From: Gluconacetobacter azotocaptans
GTDB taxonomy: Bacteria; Pseudomonadota; Alphaproteobacteria; Acetobacterales; Acetobacteraceae
DNA: 64,000 nt
Assembly: GCF_014174355.1 (NCBI RefSeq)
Contig: NZ_JABEQF010000009.1
Location: 62,001-126,000 of the forward strand
Reading direction: 5' to 3'
Under the pieces are notes generated by a model. It did no database searches and was not told the DNA's origin. It saw nothing but the letters and a program-made list of their open reading frames with translations. Position 1 is the stretch's first letter; each line of letters starts with the position of its first letter. Positions 1 to 8,268 of this stretch are shown one piece after another. The position numbers and the translations under genes were made by a program.

Positions 1-282
1 CGCGTCCAGGCCGGAGGACGGATCGAAAGCGCCAACTTCCCCGCCCATGACGACGCAGGACCGGACGCCGGCACGGCACTGCTCGGCACCCGGGAAATCT
101 GGTTTCCCGAAACAGGGGGCTTTACCGCATGCCCGGTCTATGACCGGTCGCGCCTGCGGGCGGGCAACGTCCTGCATGGGCCGGCCGTCGTGGAACAGAT
201 GGATGCGACCACAGTCATTCTTCCCGGCATGACAGCCCATGTCGAGCCGCATCTGAACATCATTATCGAAACAGGCTTGTAG
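1..282 (+). CDS. hyuA: HyuA-type hydantoinase/oxoprolinase family protein, C-terminal fragment (5' end outside window)
   Basis: The first frame is open from base 1 to a TAG at 280-282, giving the last 93 residues of a protein that starts outside the window. The tail has the features of HyuA/5-oxoprolinase ATPase subunits: a segment reading GPAVVEQMDATTVILPG followed by an ending of the type HVEPHLNIIIE, which matches the ends of the two complete HyuA proteins downstream (GPAIIEEVSATTVLYPG and GPMIIEEYEGTTIVPP). The family couples ATP hydrolysis to opening of cyclic amides or to carboxylation, with a HyuB partner. The likely partner is the HyuB at 926-2479, separated from it by a flavin reductase gene. 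There is no ATG in this frame near the window start, so an ORF search that requires a start codon misses it. Substrate unknown. Confidence 0.82.
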   Translation, partial: RVQAGGRIESANFPAHDDAGPDAGTALLGTREIWFPETGGFTACPVYDRSRLRAGNVLHGPAVVEQMDATTVILPGMTAHVEPHLNIIIETGL

Positions 283-326
283 GGCGGCGTGCCGGCCGCC
301 CGCACTGGAACACGGTGGGAACTGCG

Positions 327-824
327 ATGATTTCTGGGGATCTTTTCCGACGCGGCATGTCCCGTCTGGCGGGGGCCGTCTGCCTGATCACCACCAGCGA
401 CGCCGGCGGGTATCATGGCTTCACCGCATCGTCCGTCTGCAGCGTGACGGACGATCCGCCGACATTGCTGGTCTGCATGAACCGAAACGTGCGTTCACGG
501 GAGACGTTGCTGGCCAGCAAGGTCGTCGGCGTGAACGTGCTGGCGGGGCATCAGCATGAACTCGCGAATGCGTTCGCCTCGGCGAGCATGACGATGGAAC
601 AGCGTTTCGCCGGTGGAGGCTGGCAGCCGGGGGCGACGGGGGCGCCGCTCCTTGCGGGCGCGGCAGTGTCCTTCGACTGCCGCCTGTCCGAAAGCGCCGA
701 AGTGGGAACGCATAGCGTGCTGTTCTGCGAGATCATGCAGGTGGCGTTCGGTGCGGTCGACGAGACGCTTCTGTGGCTCGACCGGAATTATCATCGTCTT
801 CCGTTGCGGCGTGTCCAGATTTAA
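327..824 (+). CDS. Flavin reductase-like domain protein (HpaC/RutF type)
   Basis: About 165 residues, the usual size of a short-chain flavin reductase that supplies reduced FMN or FAD to a two-component monooxygenase. The N-terminal half carries the family signature: an opening of the type FRRGMSRLAGAVCLITT, then GFTASSVCSVTDDPPTLLVCMN, and later VGVNVLAGHQHELANAFAS. I start at ATG 327 because GTGGGA lies 8 nt upstream; a GTG at 315 in the same frame is possible. It sits 44 nt after a hyuA-type gene and about 100 nt before a hyuB-type gene, so it appears inserted in a hydantoinase pair and is probably co-transcribed. The NtaA-like monooxygenase at 17155-18522 is a candidate partner, but it is far away and this is inference. 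Confidence 0.85.
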   Translation: MISGDLFRRGMSRLAGAVCLITTSDAGGYHGFTASSVCSVTDDPPTLLVCMNRNVRSRETLLASKVVGVNVLAGHQHELANAFASASMTMEQRFAGGGWQPGATGAPLLAGAAVSFDCRLSESAEVGTHSVLFCEIMQVAFGAVDETLLWLDRNYHRLPLRRVQI

Positions 825-925
825 CGCGTGCCGCATGCGCAGGGGAGCCGGGCGGCGGCCCTGACAGATGCCCCACGGCCCGGCCACGAAACGATCAGGA
901 TCGGCATAAGGACGGAGCAAGCGAG

Positions 926-2479
926 ATGACGCAGCCGAGTAAGACGACGCCAATAAGCCCCGTGACCGTCGAAGTCATCGGTAGTGCGCTGGCATCGATT
1001 GCCGAGGAAATGGGGGAAGCTCTGGTTCGGTCGAGCATTTCGACGAACATCAAGGAGCGGCGCGACTGCTCTACGGCGATCTGCGACGCGGCCGGGCTTA
1101 TCCTGAGCCAGGCCGAGCATATTCCTATGCATCTCGGCAGCTTCGTGGCCTTCATCCCGGCCATATTGGACCGGTACGCCGTGGCCGATATCCATCCAGG
1201 CGATATTTTCATCGGCAACGACGCCTATGAAGGCGGTGGAACACATCTGCCCGATTTCGTCCTGGCCGAGCCCGTCTTCTGCGAGAACATATTGAGCGCC
1301 TGGGTTATCAACACGGCCCATCATGCCGATTTCGCCGATCGCGGGCATGCGCATATCTTCCAGGAAGGCATCCGGATTCCCCCGGTCCGGCTGGTCAGGC
1401 AGGGCGTCACCGAGGATGCCGTGCAGTCGATGATCCTGCTGAACTGCCAGTCTCCGACCGAGCGCCTGTCGGACCTTCGGGCCCAGCGTGCCGCGTGCCG
1501 CCTCGGCGTGGTGCGCCTGAAGGACCTGTTCAGGAAATATGGCGCGCCGACCGTCGCGGCAGCGGGGCAGGCGCTGCTCGACCATGCGGAACGCCGGTTG
1601 CGGGCAGCGATCGCCACCGTGCCCGACGGACGATATGATTTCGACGACGTGTTCGAAAGCCCGGAAACGCCGCAGCCGCTGCCCATCGGTGTGACGGTGT
1701 CGGTCAAGGCCGACGAGATGACGTTGGCATTCCGGGCGCCGGCGCAGGTCAGGTCCAGCGTCAACATGACCTATACCGCCTTGTTCGCGACGGTGTGCTA
1801 TGCCGTCAAGGCGGCTCTGGATCCCGATGCGCCGCCCAATTCCGGCCTGGCACGTCCGCTGCATATCGAGGCGCCGGCGGGCTCCCTGCTGAACTGTGTT
1901 TCGCCGGCGGCGGTGAACGGACGCATCAATACCTGCCAGCGCGTGGTGGACCTGATTCACGGTGCCCTGGCACGGGCGCTGCCGGCGCGGCTGCCCGCGG
2001 CCGGATGCGGGGCCGCGGTATCGGCGCTGTTTTCCAGCGACAACATGGCCGACCACTGGATCTACCTCGATGTTCTGGGCGGCGGTGGTGGGGCCCGTCC
2101 CGCCAAATCCGGCATGGACGGCGTCCAGCAGCATATGACGAACACGTCGAATCTTCCGATCGAGGCGTTGGAGATGGAATATCCGTTGGAGGTCGTCAAT
2201 TACGCCTTCAGAGACGGTTCGGCCGGCGAAGGGCGCCATCGTGGCGGAATGGGGCTGTCGCGCATCTACAAGGTGCTGAAACCCTGCTGGCTGGAACTGG
2301 ATGGCTCACGTCTCGCGACCCGGCCCTGGGGATTGGATGGCGGTGGGGAGGGGATGAATTGTGTCATCCGGGTGGACGGCCAGGTGCTGGATCCCGTGCC
2401 GCCTATCCTGCATCTCGACGCCGCGCAGCAGATCGAGATCCATACGGCTGGCGGCGGCGGATATGACGCGTGGGGCTGA
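926..2479 (+). CDS. hyuB: HyuB-type hydantoinase/acetone-carboxylase family subunit (copy 1)
   Basis: 517 residues, matching the hydantoinase B family. The beginning (SPVTVEVIGSALASIAEEMG) and the segment GDIFIGNDAYEGGGTHLPD are family hallmarks, as are NTAHHADFADRGH and the C-terminal GGGG run with LEMEYPLEVVNYAFR. The Asp and His residues of the NDxY...HLPD and HHxD motifs are the expected metal ligands. The start at ATG 926 has GGAG 8 nt upstream; an in-frame ATG at 773 would overlap the flavin reductase and has no family support. The family works with a HyuA ATPase subunit in ATP-dependent hydrolysis or carboxylation of cyclic amides or ketones. It ends at the glycine-rich GGGGYDAWG motif and lacks the longer tail of the third HyuB copy. 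Substrate cannot be inferred. Confidence 0.88.
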   Translation: MTQPSKTTPISPVTVEVIGSALASIAEEMGEALVRSSISTNIKERRDCSTAICDAAGLILSQAEHIPMHLGSFVAFIPAILDRYAVADIHPGDIFIGNDAYEGGGTHLPDFVLAEPVFCENILSAWVINTAHHADFADRGHAHIFQEGIRIPPVRLVRQGVTEDAVQSMILLNCQSPTERLSDLRAQRAACRLGVVRLKDLFRKYGAPTVAAAGQALLDHAERRLRAAIATVPDGRYDFDDVFESPETPQPLPIGVTVSVKADEMTLAFRAPAQVRSSVNMTYTALFATVCYAVKAALDPDAPPNSGLARPLHIEAPAGSLLNCVSPAAVNGRINTCQRVVDLIHGALARALPARLPAAGCGAAVSALFSSDNMADHWIYLDVLGGGGGARPAKSGMDGVQQHMTNTSNLPIEALEMEYPLEVVNYAFRDGSAGEGRHRGGMGLSRIYKVLKPCWLELDGSRLATRPWGLDGGGEGMNCVIRVDGQVLDPVPPILHLDAAQQIEIHTAGGGGYDAWG

Positions 2480-2860
2480 GATCTCCCCGCCGCCCGGTGG
2501 AACCTGTGGGACATAGGTCCATGACGCGCTTTTTTGAGTATCACGGCACTCAGTCCTTGCGTTTTATTTCTTTGAAGGAATATGATCTTCCTGCGAGGAA
2601 TATTTCCGGTGCGGCGCCACGCGTCATGAAGAGGTGATCGCTGGCGCGTTATATGGCCCCGTAGACAACGGGGAAAGGCGATGTGCCCGTCGCCGGCTGC
2701 GGCAGGCGCGCCGTTTTTTTCGCGCCAGAAGGGTTCGAGGCATCGTCGTCGACCGGTGTCCGGCGGAATGCCGTGTCCTGAAGTCTGCTCGTTTCAGGTC
2801 AAACCGATCCGAGGCGTGAGCACATGCGGACTCATTCTCCTCTTGCGTGGAGGTCTCTTC
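2480..2860. other. Intergenic region between hyuB copy 1 and the MFS gene
   Basis: About 380 nt with no convincing gene. The stretch 2530-2610 is AT-rich compared with its surroundings and has an interrupted GGAA...TTCC dyad near 2598-2608, so it probably holds the promoter for the MFS gene. I could not place a -35/-10 pair with confidence. Short ORFs on both strands here are overlaps of the flanking genes. Confidence 0.4.
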
Positions 2861-4156
2861 TTGAGTGACGTTTTGGCCATAGACCACGAACCGTCGGATA
2901 CCTCCGCCCGCGCGCGACCGCAAAGATGGTGGGTGCTGTTCTGCCTGATTGTTCCATTCGGCGTTTTCATGACCATGGACAAGGAGGTGCTCGTCGTCCT
3001 GGCGCCGGCGATTCATGATGAATTTGCCATATCATATCTGTCCCTGTCGAAAATCCTGTCCGCCGTCGCCTGGGGGTACGCCATCTGTCAGATTCCTTCG
3101 GGCATCCTGGTGGATTTATGCGGCGCGCGCCTTGTTCTGGCGGCATCCTGTGTCATCTGGTCGACGATTGTGTTCGTGACGCCGTTCTGCCGGGAGCCGT
3201 CCAGTCTGACGATCGCGCGATTTCTGCTGGGGTGCGTCCAGGCGCCGGTGATTGCGGCCAGTGTCCTCGCGCTCCGTCACTGGTTCGACGTTCGCGAACG
3301 CGCCACGACCAGTGCGGCGGTCATCGGCGGCACATATGTCGGTTCCGCCCTGGGTGGGCCGCTGACAAGCTTCATCGCCTCACAGGCCCGGTGGCAGACC
3401 TGCTTCTTTGTCTATGGCGTCCTGGGCCTTCTGTTTACGATGGTTTTTCTGTCCCTGTATCCCAATTTTAAAATAATCCGCCCTGTCGGCGACGGGCGAG
3501 GAAAACAGGGATTGCGCGCGGCGAATCTTGCGATCCTCAGGAAAAGCCAGTTCTGGGCGATCGGGATGATGTATTTCAGCCTGGTGGCTGTTGAAAGCTT
3601 CTTTCAATCCCTGATGCCTATCTTTCTTAATCTGCGCTGGCATGTCAGTGTCGCCAACAGTGGCTGGCTGTTCGCCTTTCCCTGGATCACCCTGTGTGTG
3701 TCCGTCGCCGTCAATGGCGCCCTGTCAGACTATATCGCGAAGCGGTGGCGCTCGATCCGCCTGGCCCGGACACCGCTGGCGGTCTGCGGATTTCTGCTGG
3801 GAACCGCCTCGCTCTCGGTCGCACTGGTTTCGCAGAATTTCATTCTGTCCATCGTCCTGCTTTGCGTCTCGCTTTTCGGCGTCGGAATGGCGCAGGTTTC
3901 GATCTGGTCGTCGATTCAGGATATTGGCGACCGTACGCTCGCCTTCCTGACGGGCTGGGTGCAGTTTGCTGGAAATTCGGCGTCTGGGTTCGTGCCCATT
4001 GTCATGATGGGACAGGTTCATCCGCATTCGGGCTGGGGCACCGCCGCCGCCCTGGTCGTGCCCTTCGGCGTGTTCGGCGTCATCATGACGTTTTTTGTAA
4101 GGCCCCATAGAAAACTTCACCAATCCGATGGTACGCGAGCTCGTATCGTGAATTGA
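2861..4156 (+). CDS. MFS transporter (12-TM, ACS/anion-symporter-like)
   Basis: A hydrophobic protein of about 431 residues with the layout of a 12-helix major facilitator. The first helix begins at WWVLFCLIVPFGVF; the loop between helices 2 and 3 reads GILVDLCGARLVL, the MFS G-x3-D-x-x-G-x-R signature; helix 5 has VIGGTYVGSALGGPL. I choose TTG 2861 as start because GGAGG lies exactly 7 nt upstream (2849-2853), and because starts further upstream (2681) add a non-hydrophobic, Arg/Ser-rich extension unlike the family. It lies between hyuB copy 1 and a second hyu block, so it probably imports the substrate of those enzymes; the substrate is unknown. Base composition is less GC-rich than in the right half of the window. 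Confidence 0.85.
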   Translation: MSDVLAIDHEPSDTSARARPQRWWVLFCLIVPFGVFMTMDKEVLVVLAPAIHDEFAISYLSLSKILSAVAWGYAICQIPSGILVDLCGARLVLAASCVIWSTIVFVTPFCREPSSLTIARFLLGCVQAPVIAASVLALRHWFDVRERATTSAAVIGGTYVGSALGGPLTSFIASQARWQTCFFVYGVLGLLFTMVFLSLYPNFKIIRPVGDGRGKQGLRAANLAILRKSQFWAIGMMYFSLVAVESFFQSLMPIFLNLRWHVSVANSGWLFAFPWITLCVSVAVNGALSDYIAKRWRSIRLARTPLAVCGFLLGTASLSVALVSQNFILSIVLLCVSLFGVGMAQVSIWSSIQDIGDRTLAFLTGWVQFAGNSASGFVPIVMMGQVHPHSGWGTAAALVVPFGVFGVIMTFFVRPHRKLHQSDGTRARIVN

Positions 4157-4192
4157 CGTCGTGAACTAACTCGATTTTCGCGCATTTTATTG

Positions 4193-4225
4193 TGATGGAC
4201 TGAAAATTCTTTCAATCGTCCATCA
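4193..4225. terminator. Bulged hairpin after the MFS gene, possible terminator
   Basis: Arms TGATGGAC (4193-4200) and GTCCATCA (4218-4225) enclose a second inner dyad TGAAA-ATTC-TTTCA (4201-4214), with three unpaired bases on the right side. It starts 36 nt after the MFS stop codon. There is no T-tract, so it could equally be an operator for the following hyu operon. Confidence 0.4.
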
Positions 4226-4561
4226 TCGGACTGATCACCGGCGCTTCATGGCTGCCCTCCTGTAGCGGGAGGGGGTAGTATCCGCGAACGCATGGCCGGA
4301 TTGCGTGCGGTAATCTTCAAACTTATTCGTAACGATGTGTCACGGGTGCCATGTCCGATATCATCAAATATTTGAAGGATTTCTTGAAAGATCGCGGATC
4401 GGCGGCGAGGCCGGTCGACGTGCCATCCGTACCAGGCACGTGCGTTGAGGGTGTTTCCTGACACGAAAATAACATCCCCATAAGGAAATATTTTATTTAC
4501 AGGCGCAGGAAATGTGGTTCAATGCGTTCGGAATGCATTCGCAAATCGATGGCGGCTCCTC
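4226..4561. other. Leader region of the second hyu operon
   Basis: About 335 nt without a recognisable gene. A small GC dyad CCCTCC/GGAGGG is at 4255-4273. AT-rich DNA at 4470-4500, just upstream of hyuA, is the likeliest promoter position. A 72-codon minus-strand ORF (4246-4464) shows no recognisable domain, and I do not call it. Confidence 0.35.
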
Positions 4562-6655
4562 ATGGTAAAAAAAATTCGCGTCGCATCGGACGTTGGCGGT
4601 ACCTTCACTGACAGTATTGCTTATGATGAGGTCAGCGGAACGATCACGGTATCCAAAGTTTCCACCACGCCGGAAAATCGGGCGAAGGGAACCGTGGAGG
4701 GACTGAAACGTGCCATCGATCAGCATGGTGCCAGCGGAAATGAAGTGGACTATGTCGGACACGGCATGACCACGGCAACAAATGCGGTCATTCAACGGAA
4801 TGGCGCGTTGACGGCCTTCCTGACCAATCACGGCTTCAAGGATCTTCTTGAGATCGGACGGCAGAACCGTCCGACGCTTTTCGATATTTCCATTGTCAAG
4901 CCAGGTGCGCTGGTGGACCCGGAATTGTGCTTTACCGCGCGCGGCCGGATCGACGCCTCCGGCCTTGAGGTCGAGCCGTTGAACGAAGCCGATGTCATAC
5001 AGGCGGCACAGGCCATGCATCGTGCCGGTGTAAAGGCTGTCGGGGTCCTCTTCCTCCATTCCTATGCGAATCCTGGGCATGAACAGCGGGCCCGTGCGTT
5101 GCTGGAGCAGCATCTGCCGGGCGTGCATGTCTGCGCGTCCACCGATGTCAGCAGGGAATTTCGTGAATATGAGCGTGCGAGCACCACGGTTCTGAATGCC
5201 TACCTGCGCCCGGTGATGGATCGCTATCTCCGTTCCCTGTACGGCATGCTGGTCGACGAAACCGACGGGCTTGCTCTGAGGAATGATGTTCCGGTCATGG
5301 TGATGGACGCCGCGGGCGGCCTGATGAGCCTGGAGAGCGCGCGATCGCGACCTGTGAGCACGGTATTGTCCGGCCCGGCGGGCGGTGTCGTCGCAAGCGC
5401 GCATGTGGCGCGGCGCGCGGGGATCGATCACATCATTACCATGGACATCGGCGGGACCAGTACGGACATCAGTCTGATCCGCAAGGGCCGTCCGGAAATC
5501 ACCCGCTCCGCCGTACTGGAAACGGTCCCCATCAGAATTCCGGTGATCGATATCAATGCCATCGGGGCCGGCGGCGGCTCGATCGCCTGGATCGACGAAG
5601 GCGGCGCGCTGCGTGTCGGCCCCATGAGCGCGGAGGCTGTTCCCGGCCCGGCCTGTTACGGCCGTGGCGGAGAGCGGCCGACCGTCACGGACGCGAACCT
5701 CGTGCTCGGCCGGTTTGATGGCAAATCGCGTCTGGGCGGTAGCCTGAGCCTGAACGTGGAAGCGGCATTCAGGGTGATCCGCGATGCGATTGCCGAGCCG
5801 CTGGACATAACGGTGTATGAAGCGGCAGCGGGCATTCTCCGCGTGGCGCATTCGAATATCGTGCGTGGTATCCGCGTTGTTTCGGTCGAGCGAGGATATG
5901 ATCCGCGCGATTTCGCGTTGGTGCCGTTTGGCGGGGCCGGGCCCATGCACGGCAGTCCGGTCGCGCGCGAACTGCGTATGCCGCGGGTGATGATTCCGCC
6001 GACTCCCGGAATCCTGTGCGCCATGGGGCAGTTGATCTCGGACCTGCGGCATGATTTTGTCGCCACCCATATCGCCGCTTACGCGGACCAGACGGAAGAG
6101 GACATGTCCGAACTGGTCCTCCCGCTGGTTCAGCAGGGTCTCGCCCGGCTCGAGCGCGAGGGCATTGCGCCGGAGCAGAGACAGATCGAGGTCAGGCTTG
6201 AGGTCCGCTATGTGGGGCAGAGCTATGACCTTCCGATATTGGTTGATTTCGACGCCAGGGATTACTGGAAAACCCTGCCGGTGCTGTTCCATGAGGCCCA
6301 TCAGGTCCGGTTCGGCTATGCCGACCCGTCCGCCCCGATCGAGATCGTCGGCATCAATGTGACCGCGATCGGCCGGATCGATACCCCGGTCCTGCCCTCC
6401 CTGGCGCATGGCGGATCGACGCCGCCGTCCCAGGCCCATGCCGGCCGCAGGAAAATCTATTTCGAGCCGCTGGACGCCCACGCCAAGGGGCAGCTTTTCA
6501 ATACGCCCGTCTATCGCAGATCGGAACTGATGGCGGGTAATGTCATAACCGGACCCGCCATCATAGAAGAAGTCTCCGCTACGACGGTGCTGTATCCCGG
6601 AGACGTGCTGACTGCCCACGAATCGGGAAACCTCATTGTGGAGGTGGCACAATGA
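4562..6655 (+). CDS. hyuA: HyuA-type ATP-dependent hydantoinase/oxoprolinase subunit (copy 2)
   Basis: About 697 residues, the usual length of HyuA. The N-terminal ATP-binding motif is SDVGGTFTDS, followed by GHGMTTATNAVI, the second phosphate motif TMDIGGTSTDIS, and the IDINAIGAGGGSIAWID motif with PGPACYGRGG after it. All are diagnostic of the hydantoinase A / 5-oxoprolinase / acetone carboxylase beta superfamily. I start at ATG 4562, which puts the DVGGTFTD motif at the usual distance from the N terminus; a GTG at 4514 would add 16 residues. The ribosome site is weak in both cases. It overlaps the next hyuB by 4 nt (ATGA), so the two are translationally coupled and probably form one enzyme. 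The enzyme hydrolyses or carboxylates a small cyclic amide or ketone at the cost of ATP; the exact substrate is open. Confidence 0.9.
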   Translation: MVKKIRVASDVGGTFTDSIAYDEVSGTITVSKVSTTPENRAKGTVEGLKRAIDQHGASGNEVDYVGHGMTTATNAVIQRNGALTAFLTNHGFKDLLEIGRQNRPTLFDISIVKPGALVDPELCFTARGRIDASGLEVEPLNEADVIQAAQAMHRAGVKAVGVLFLHSYANPGHEQRARALLEQHLPGVHVCASTDVSREFREYERASTTVLNAYLRPVMDRYLRSLYGMLVDETDGLALRNDVPVMVMDAAGGLMSLESARSRPVSTVLSGPAGGVVASAHVARRAGIDHIITMDIGGTSTDISLIRKGRPEITRSAVLETVPIRIPVIDINAIGAGGGSIAWIDEGGALRVGPMSAEAVPGPACYGRGGERPTVTDANLVLGRFDGKSRLGGSLSLNVEAAFRVIRDAIAEPLDITVYEAAAGILRVAHSNIVRGIRVVSVERGYDPRDFALVPFGGAGPMHGSPVARELRMPRVMIPPTPGILCAMGQLISDLRHDFVATHIAAYADQTEEDMSELVLPLVQQGLARLEREGIAPEQRQIEVRLEVRYVGQSYDLPILVDFDARDYWKTLPVLFHEAHQVRFGYADPSAPIEIVGINVTAIGRIDTPVLPSLAHGGSTPPSQAHAGRRKIYFEPLDAHAKGQLFNTPVYRRSELMAGNVITGPAIIEEVSATTVLYPGDVLTAHESGNLIVEVAQ

Positions 6656-8268
6656 AGACGTTCGATCCGATTACCCTGGAAGTGTTGCGCAACGCCCTGG
6701 AGGCGACGTCGCAGGAAATGGGTATCGTCCTGAAGCTGACGTCGTTTTCGCCCAATATCAAGGAGCGGATGGATGCATCATGCGCTCTCTTCGATGCGAA
6801 TTCTCAACTCATCGCGCAAGCCGAGCATGTTCCCGTTCACCTTGGCTCCATGCAGCGTGCGGTGGGTCCGACGCTTGCGACCCTGGACCCGCTTGAACCG
6901 GGCGACGTCGTCATCGTCAACGATCCGTTTGTCGGGGGTGCCCACCTGCCGGATATTACGCTGATCGCACCGGTATTCATCGGGGATGACTGCATCGCCT
7001 ATGTCGCGTCCAGGGCGCATCACTCCGATGTCGGCGGCATCGAGCCGGGTTCGATGCCCGGCAATTCCACCAGCATTTTCCAGGAAGGCATCATTATTCC
7101 ACCCATCAGGCTTTATCGCCGGGGTGTCGAACAGACCGATATCATGAAGATGATCCTGGCGAATGTCAGGACGCAGGAGGAACGGAAGGGCGACCTGAAT
7201 GCCCAGCTGGCGGCTCTTCGCGTCGGTATCGTCCGGCTGCAGGAGCTGGCGGAGCGATTCGGCGTGGCGACGCTGCGCGACGGCATGGCGGCCATTCTCG
7301 ATTATTCCGAAAGAAGAATGATACGCCGGCTCGCTGAACTGCCCCGTGGCACGTGGGAGAGCGAGGATTGCCTGGATGATGACGGAAGCAGTGACGAACC
7401 CGTCAGGATCAAGCTGCGCGTGGATGTAACGCCGGAATGCATGGGCTTTGATTTCGAAGGCACGTCGGCCCAGCGTCCGGGCAATGTCAACGCGGTCGCG
7501 GGCATGACATTCTCGGCCGTTTTCTACTGCATGAAGATCCTGATGGATGCTTCGCTGCCGCCCAATGCCGGGGTCATGCGGCGCGTCGATATTCGGATTC
7601 CTCCGGGCTGTTTTCTCGATGCCGTGCGGCCGGCTGCGGTGTGCGCCGGCAACACGGAAACAACCCAGAGACTCGCCGACACGATCCTGCGCGCCTTCGC
7701 GCAGTTCGCGCCCGAGCGCATCGCGGCGGCGAGCCAGGGGACGATGAACCTGATCGGGATCGGGGGCACGGATCCGCGCAACGGCAAGCCCTATACCTAT
7801 ATCGAGACGATTGGCGGTGGACAGGGCGGCCGGCCGATGGGGCCGGGAATGAGCGCGGTGCATGCGAATATGTCCAACACGCTCAATACGCCGATCGAGG
7901 CATTGGAAATCAGCTATCCGCTGCGCGTCGAGCGCTATGAACTGCGCGGCGGTTCAGGGGGAAAGGGGCATCATGACGGGGGAGAGGGCGTCATTCGCGC
8001 CCTCAAGGTTCTGGATCACGAGGCGCGGGTGTCCCTGTCGAGCGACCGGCGCCGCTTTGCCCCTTATGGGCTTCATGGCGGTGGCGAAGGCTGCGTGGGC
8101 CGCAACGGCCTGCAAGCCGTCGACGGTGAAAAACAACCTCTCAAGGGTAAATGCTCCGTGACCCTCGCCGCCGGGGAGACGGTCATTGTCGAGACGCCCG
8201 GCGGCGGCGGATGGGGCCGCGCGGAGGCGGGGGCGCTCGGTCCGAAAAGCCGGCAAGGGAAGGGATGA
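6652..8268 (+). CDS. hyuB: HyuB-type hydantoinase subunit (copy 2)
   Basis: 538 residues; its start codon overlaps the stop of the upstream hyuA. It opens with the family phrase FDPITLEVLRNALEATSQEMG and has GDVVIVNDPFVGGAHLPD, ASRAHHSDVGGIEPGSMP and IFQEGIIIPPIRLY, all conserved in HyuB. The substrate-side metal ligands (Asp of NDPF, His of AHLPD, HHSD) are intact. It closes with the ETPGGGGWG motif. Together with the preceding HyuA it should make an ATP-dependent hydantoinase-like heteromer. It overlaps the next hyuA by an ATGA junction, so all four hyu genes from 4562 to 12116 read as one operon. Confidence 0.9.
   Translation: MKTFDPITLEVLRNALEATSQEMGIVLKLTSFSPNIKERMDASCALFDANSQLIAQAEHVPVHLGSMQRAVGPTLATLDPLEPGDVVIVNDPFVGGAHLPDITLIAPVFIGDDCIAYVASRAHHSDVGGIEPGSMPGNSTSIFQEGIIIPPIRLYRRGVEQTDIMKMILANVRTQEERKGDLNAQLAALRVGIVRLQELAERFGVATLRDGMAAILDYSERRMIRRLAELPRGTWESEDCLDDDGSSDEPVRIKLRVDVTPECMGFDFEGTSAQRPGNVNAVAGMTFSAVFYCMKILMDASLPPNAGVMRRVDIRIPPGCFLDAVRPAAVCAGNTETTQRLADTILRAFAQFAPERIAAASQGTMNLIGIGGTDPRNGKPYTYIETIGGGQGGRPMGPGMSAVHANMSNTLNTPIEALEISYPLRVERYELRGGSGGKGHHDGGEGVIRALKVLDHEARVSLSSDRRRFAPYGLHGGGEGCVGRNGLQAVDGEKQPLKGKCSVTLAAGETVIVETPGGGGWGRAEAGALGPKSRQGKG

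Noticed and set aside
4246-4464. 72-codon minus-strand ORF in the hyu operon leader
   Set aside because: No ribosome site or recognisable domain; position in a likely regulatory leader.
4493-6652. 719-codon open frame on the minus strand
   Set aside because: It is the antisense shadow of a hyuA gene. Its translation is rich in Arg, His and Gln, without any recognisable fold.
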